Shown here: in pieces, positions 62,801-64,000 of the stretch
Layout: the number at the start of each line of letters is the position of its first letter
How positions within the stretch are numbered: the first letter of the stretch is position 1
Assembly: GCF_001718415.1 (NCBI RefSeq)
Contig: NZ_CP013378.1
Coordinates: forward strand, 1,240,001-1,304,000
Length of the DNA: 64,000 bases
Source of the DNA: Burkholderia pseudomultivorans
GTDB taxonomy: Bacteria > Pseudomonadota > Gammaproteobacteria > Burkholderiales > Burkholderiaceae
Direction of reading: 5' to 3'
The notes under the pieces: generated by a model
What the model was told of the DNA's origin: nothing
Databases searched by the model: none
Seen by the model: only the letters and a program-made list of their open reading frames with translations
Made by a program: the position numbers and the translations under genes

Positions 62801-63326
62801 CACCCAACGCCCCGGTCACCGTACCGACCACGCCACCGAGACCACCCGTCGGATCACTACTGCCACCAACACCACCCAACGCACCCGTCACCGCGCCGAC
62901 CGCCCCCGTAGCCGCATTGCCCACCGTTCCGACCACACCACCCAGGCCGCCTGCTGCGCCACCACTGCCCCCGACTCCGCCAAGCGCCCCCGTCACCGTG
63001 CCGGCCACGCCCGCCACCGGCTCGAGCAACCCGCTACCGATATTGACCGTCGCGCTTCCCGTCCCCGTTCCCGCCATCCCGATCGAGATGCCTCCGCCGT
63101 TCGCCGGACTGCCAACCGACACCGCTCCATTCCCCCATCCCGTCACGGTGCCGATCAGCCCCCCGGACGCCGGCGATGCGCCTTCGATGATCACGCCGTC
63201 GGTGTTACTGAGACTTCCCGGGACGGCAGTCACGACCACCGCCTCGGATGAACCGGCGGCCATGCTGAACAAAGCCGCGACCGACAAGGCGATGCCCGTC
63301 AATTTCACGTTCATTTTCGTTTTCAT
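59814..63326 (-). CDS. Secreted glycine-rich tandem-repeat protein
   Basis: A 1170-residue protein with a Sec signal (start MKTKMNVKLTGIALSVAAL, ending SSEA). About 90 unique residues are followed by some 29 copies (my count) of a unit built on GGLGGVVGTVTGALGG, many with an inserted NAATGAVGTV segment, and then a less regular glycine/alanine/threonine-rich region of about 230 residues ending TAPLSRK. Composition is mostly Gly, Val, Thr, Ala and Leu, with very few charged residues. It is not collagen (no G-x-y triplets) and has no barrel or anchor that I can see. GAGGT precedes ATG 63326. It may form an extracellular fibre or surface layer; function unknown. Confidence 0.75.
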   Translation of the reverse strand: MKTKMNVKLTGIALSVAALFSMAAGSSEAVVVTAVPGSLSNTDGVIIEGASPASGGLIGTVTGWGNGAVSVGSPANGGGISIGMAGTGTGSATVNIGSGLLEPVAGVAGTVTGALGGVGGSGGAAGGLGGVVGTVGNAATGAVGAVTGALGGVGGSSDPTGGLGGVVGTVTGALGGIGGSGGSTGGLGGVVGTVTGALGGVGGSGDPIGGLGGVVGTVTGALGGIGGGGGATGGLGGVVGTVTGALGGVGGSGDPTGGLGGVVGTVTGALGGIGGSGGSTGGLGGVVGTVTNAATGAVGTVTGALGGVGGSGDPTGGLGGVVGTVTGALGGIGGSGGATGGLGGVVGTVTNAATGAVGTVTGALGGVGGSGDPTGGLGGVVGTVTGALGGIGGSGGSTGGLGGVVGTVANAATGAVGTVTGALGGVGGSGDPTGGLGGVVGTVTGALGGIGGSGGATGGLGGVVGTVANAATGAVGTVTGALGGVGGSGDPTGGLGGVVGTVTGALGGLGGNGNPAGGLGGVIGTVTGALGGNGNPAGGLGGVVGTVADTATGALGTVSGALGSVGGSGNPTGGLGGVIGSVTGALGGSGDPTGGLGGVVGTIANAATGTVGTVTGTLGGVGGSGNPAGGLGGVVGTVTGALGGLGGTGNPAGGLGGVVGTVANAATGAVGTVTGALGGVGGSGNPTGGLDGVIGTVTGALGGNGNPAGGLGGVIGTVTGALGGNGDPAGGLGGVVGTVANTATGAVGTLTGALGGVGGVGGAAGGLGGVVGTVANTATGAVGTLTGALGGVGGVGGAAGGVGGVVGTVGNSATGAVGTLTGVLGGAGGAGGAAGGLGGVVGTVANTASGAVGTLTGALGGVGGVGGAAGGLGGVVGTVANTATGAVGTLTGALGGAGGIGGTAGGLGGVVSTVANSATGALGTLTGTLGGVGGAGGPIGGLGGVVGTLGSTGTGVVNAVTGAAGNGGALITPITSVVGSLGGSLPVGAATGAIGATSGAVTGIAGSGTAAITPIASAVTSLIGPATSGAGGVIGSGTGVITGATGAAGSLATVTTGLAGTLANTVTGTTGAVAGTLPALSVALNGGTASGAVGGATNAVGALVSGGATIANAAVHSVGSAVGSVAGVVPALAVSLNSNSAQGGGAASGGGLLAPVTSLVTSLTAPLSRK
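60440..63020. repeat. Tandem DNA repeats coding for the glycine-rich units
   Basis: Roughly 2.6 kb of imperfect direct repeats with a basic period of about 72 bp (24 codons) and longer 100-bp-class units where the NAATGAVGTV insert is present. Copies around 61.8-62.8 kb are nearly identical over long stretches, while those nearer both ends have diverged, suggesting recent expansion in the middle. Such arrays change copy number by slippage or recombination. They lie fully within the gene and keep its frame. Confidence 0.85.
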
Positions 63327-63646
63327 GAATAACCTCATTTCGGTTGGACAACCGCGGGACAGCTCGAGCGATGACGCTTGGACCCTGTCGCCCGCAGGCG
63401 GCATGAATCGTTGGCGGATTGCCCGAATCGGACGGAACGACGAATCAATTGCCCGATATGACAAAGCGTTGAAACAGCTGAAACCGTTGAAACGAAACCT
63501 GCCGGTTCGACAGCACGCGAGCCTTCGCACACAACATCCATTCGCATCACGAAACATTCACGATGCAAACCAACAGGCCGACCATCAAACCCTCGATCAA
63601 CAACCGGCCGCTCGCGACACCCGCATCGCGAGCGGCCGATTCCCCC
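63327..63646. other. Intergenic region between autotransporter and repeat gene
   Basis: 320 bp that includes the promoter side of the glycine-rich gene. The internal direct repeat TGAAACAGCTGAAACCGTTGAAACG (given in overlapping parts: TGAAAC, TGAAAC, TGAAAC at about 63471-63497) is visible. No coding sequence or clear terminator is supported. Confidence 0.35.
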
Positions 63647-64000
63647 TTAGAACTTCCACAGCAGATTGGCGTACAGCGCGTGGTCGCTGATGCTGCCGCC
63701 GAGCTGGCCGCTATACGACAAGCCGAGCGACAGGTTCTTCGTGACCGCCGCATCGACGCCGACCTCCAGCACCGCGGCATCCCGCGCGATCGGCACGCCG
63801 ACCACGCTGAACGGCGAACCGCCGCTCGCGAACGACAGCGTCGAGCCCGGCTGCGTATTGCCGAACGCATGCCGCCAGCCGACCGTACCGAATGCCGTGA
63901 CCTTGCCCTTGGTGGTCACCGCGACGTCGGTCGATGCCCGCACGCCGAGCGTCGAGTAGCCGATGCCGTTCGTGCCGGACTCGCCCTGCAGCGCCGCCGC
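63647..64000 (-). CDS. C-terminal beta-barrel of an autotransporter (5' end outside window)
   Basis: The last 117 codons of a leftward gene whose start lies beyond the right edge. The sequence consists of amphipathic strands (YSTLGVRAST, GWRHAFG, LGLSYSGQLGG) and ends in LLWKF, the aromatic C-terminal signal of outer-membrane barrels. The GWRHAFG block is typical of type V autotransporter translocator domains. The adjacent downstream gene is the secreted glycine-rich repeat protein, separated by 320 bp. Confidence 0.85.
   Translation of the reverse strand, partial: AAALQGESGTNGIGYSTLGVRASTDVAVTTKGKVTAFGTVGWRHAFGNTQPGSTLSFASGGSPFSVVGVPIARDAAVLEVGVDAAVTKNLSLGLSYSGQLGGSISDHALYANLLWKF

Noticed and set aside
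60440..63020. Regular repeats as a possible CRISPR array
   Set aside because: The repeats are contiguous, imperfect, about 72-100 bp, and lie in one open reading frame, without unique spacers or cas genes.
59683..63690. 1335-codon proline-rich reading frame on the plus strand
   Set aside because: It is antisense to the glycine-rich repeat gene; GGN codons read backwards give proline. It has no ribosome binding site or signal, while the minus-strand frame has both.

Overview
The window looks like an accessory-rich stretch of a Burkholderia-type betaproteobacterial genome (probably Burkholderia cepacia complex, perhaps a secondary replicon). This is inferred from the very high GC content, the dense mix of LysR/TetR/GntR/AraC regulators and transporters, a Burkholderia-style DUF3331 protein, a Porin_4-type porin and the codon usage. 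No rRNA, tRNA, CRISPR array, intact insertion sequence or phage gene was seen.

Layout. (1) 1-6.8 kb: the 5' part of a winged-helix/ATPase regulator, an HD-domain hydratase-like protein, a DUF3331 protein, and a tripartite drug efflux set in which the DHA2 pump is divergent from the membrane-fusion and outer-membrane genes. A histidine-kinase remnant follows. (2) 7-8.8 kb: a thioredoxin-reductase-like flavoprotein without redox cysteines, divergent from a UBP-type zinc-finger protein. (3) 8.9-24.3 kb: a long co-directional catabolic region. It holds a VOC protein, a flavin monooxygenase, a DUF485/ActP-type symporter pair, a Tat-type amidohydrolase, a second flavin monooxygenase, an isochorismatase-like hydrolase, a three-subunit periplasmic molybdenum hydroxylase (tri-haem cytochrome c, 2Fe-2S, Mo subunit), a LysR regulator, a decayed third monooxygenase, an MFS transporter and an Old Yellow Enzyme. 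(4) 24.3-40.1 kb: an HD-like protein that has lost its HD motif, a large amidohydrolase, a second winged-helix/ATPase, an AraC regulator, a FrnE-like DsbA, a LysR, an exported VOC protein coupled to an AlgE-like outer-membrane channel, a DUF1275 membrane protein, a TetR regulator, another flavin monooxygenase and a porin. (5) 40.4-46.3 kb: a DNA alkylation-repair island with ogt, ada, three Oxygenase-NA (DUF2086) paralogues, a stand-alone Ada-like zinc-domain protein and three small unknown genes. (6) 46.6-51.7 kb: SnoaL-like protein, GST, LysR with a divergent EamA exporter, an orphan branched-chain amino-acid-type binding protein and a small XRE-like protein. (7) 52.3-59.5 kb: a GntR-controlled catabolic operon (amine/amino-acid oxidase, MFS, DapA-family enzyme, aldehyde dehydrogenase) and yddG. 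(8) 59.8-64 kb: a glycine-rich secreted repeat protein next to the 3' end of an autotransporter.

How it fits together. The most interesting pattern is a 14-bp palindrome, TTATCNANCGATAA. It occurs in tandem in front of the VOC-monooxygenase operon, and singly in front of the MFS/OYE unit, the TetR gene and the porin. I infer that this TetR controls a scattered regulon for uptake (porin, MFS, ActP-like symporter) and oxidation of an aromatic, possibly N-heteroaromatic, compound. A second shared motif, around TCTTGCGATCGAACTC, precedes ada, ogt and the orf-oxygenase operon, suggesting an Ada-type regulon. The Ada protein itself has lost three of the four zinc ligands of its N-terminal sensor domain, while a separate Ada-like zinc-domain protein sits in the same operon.
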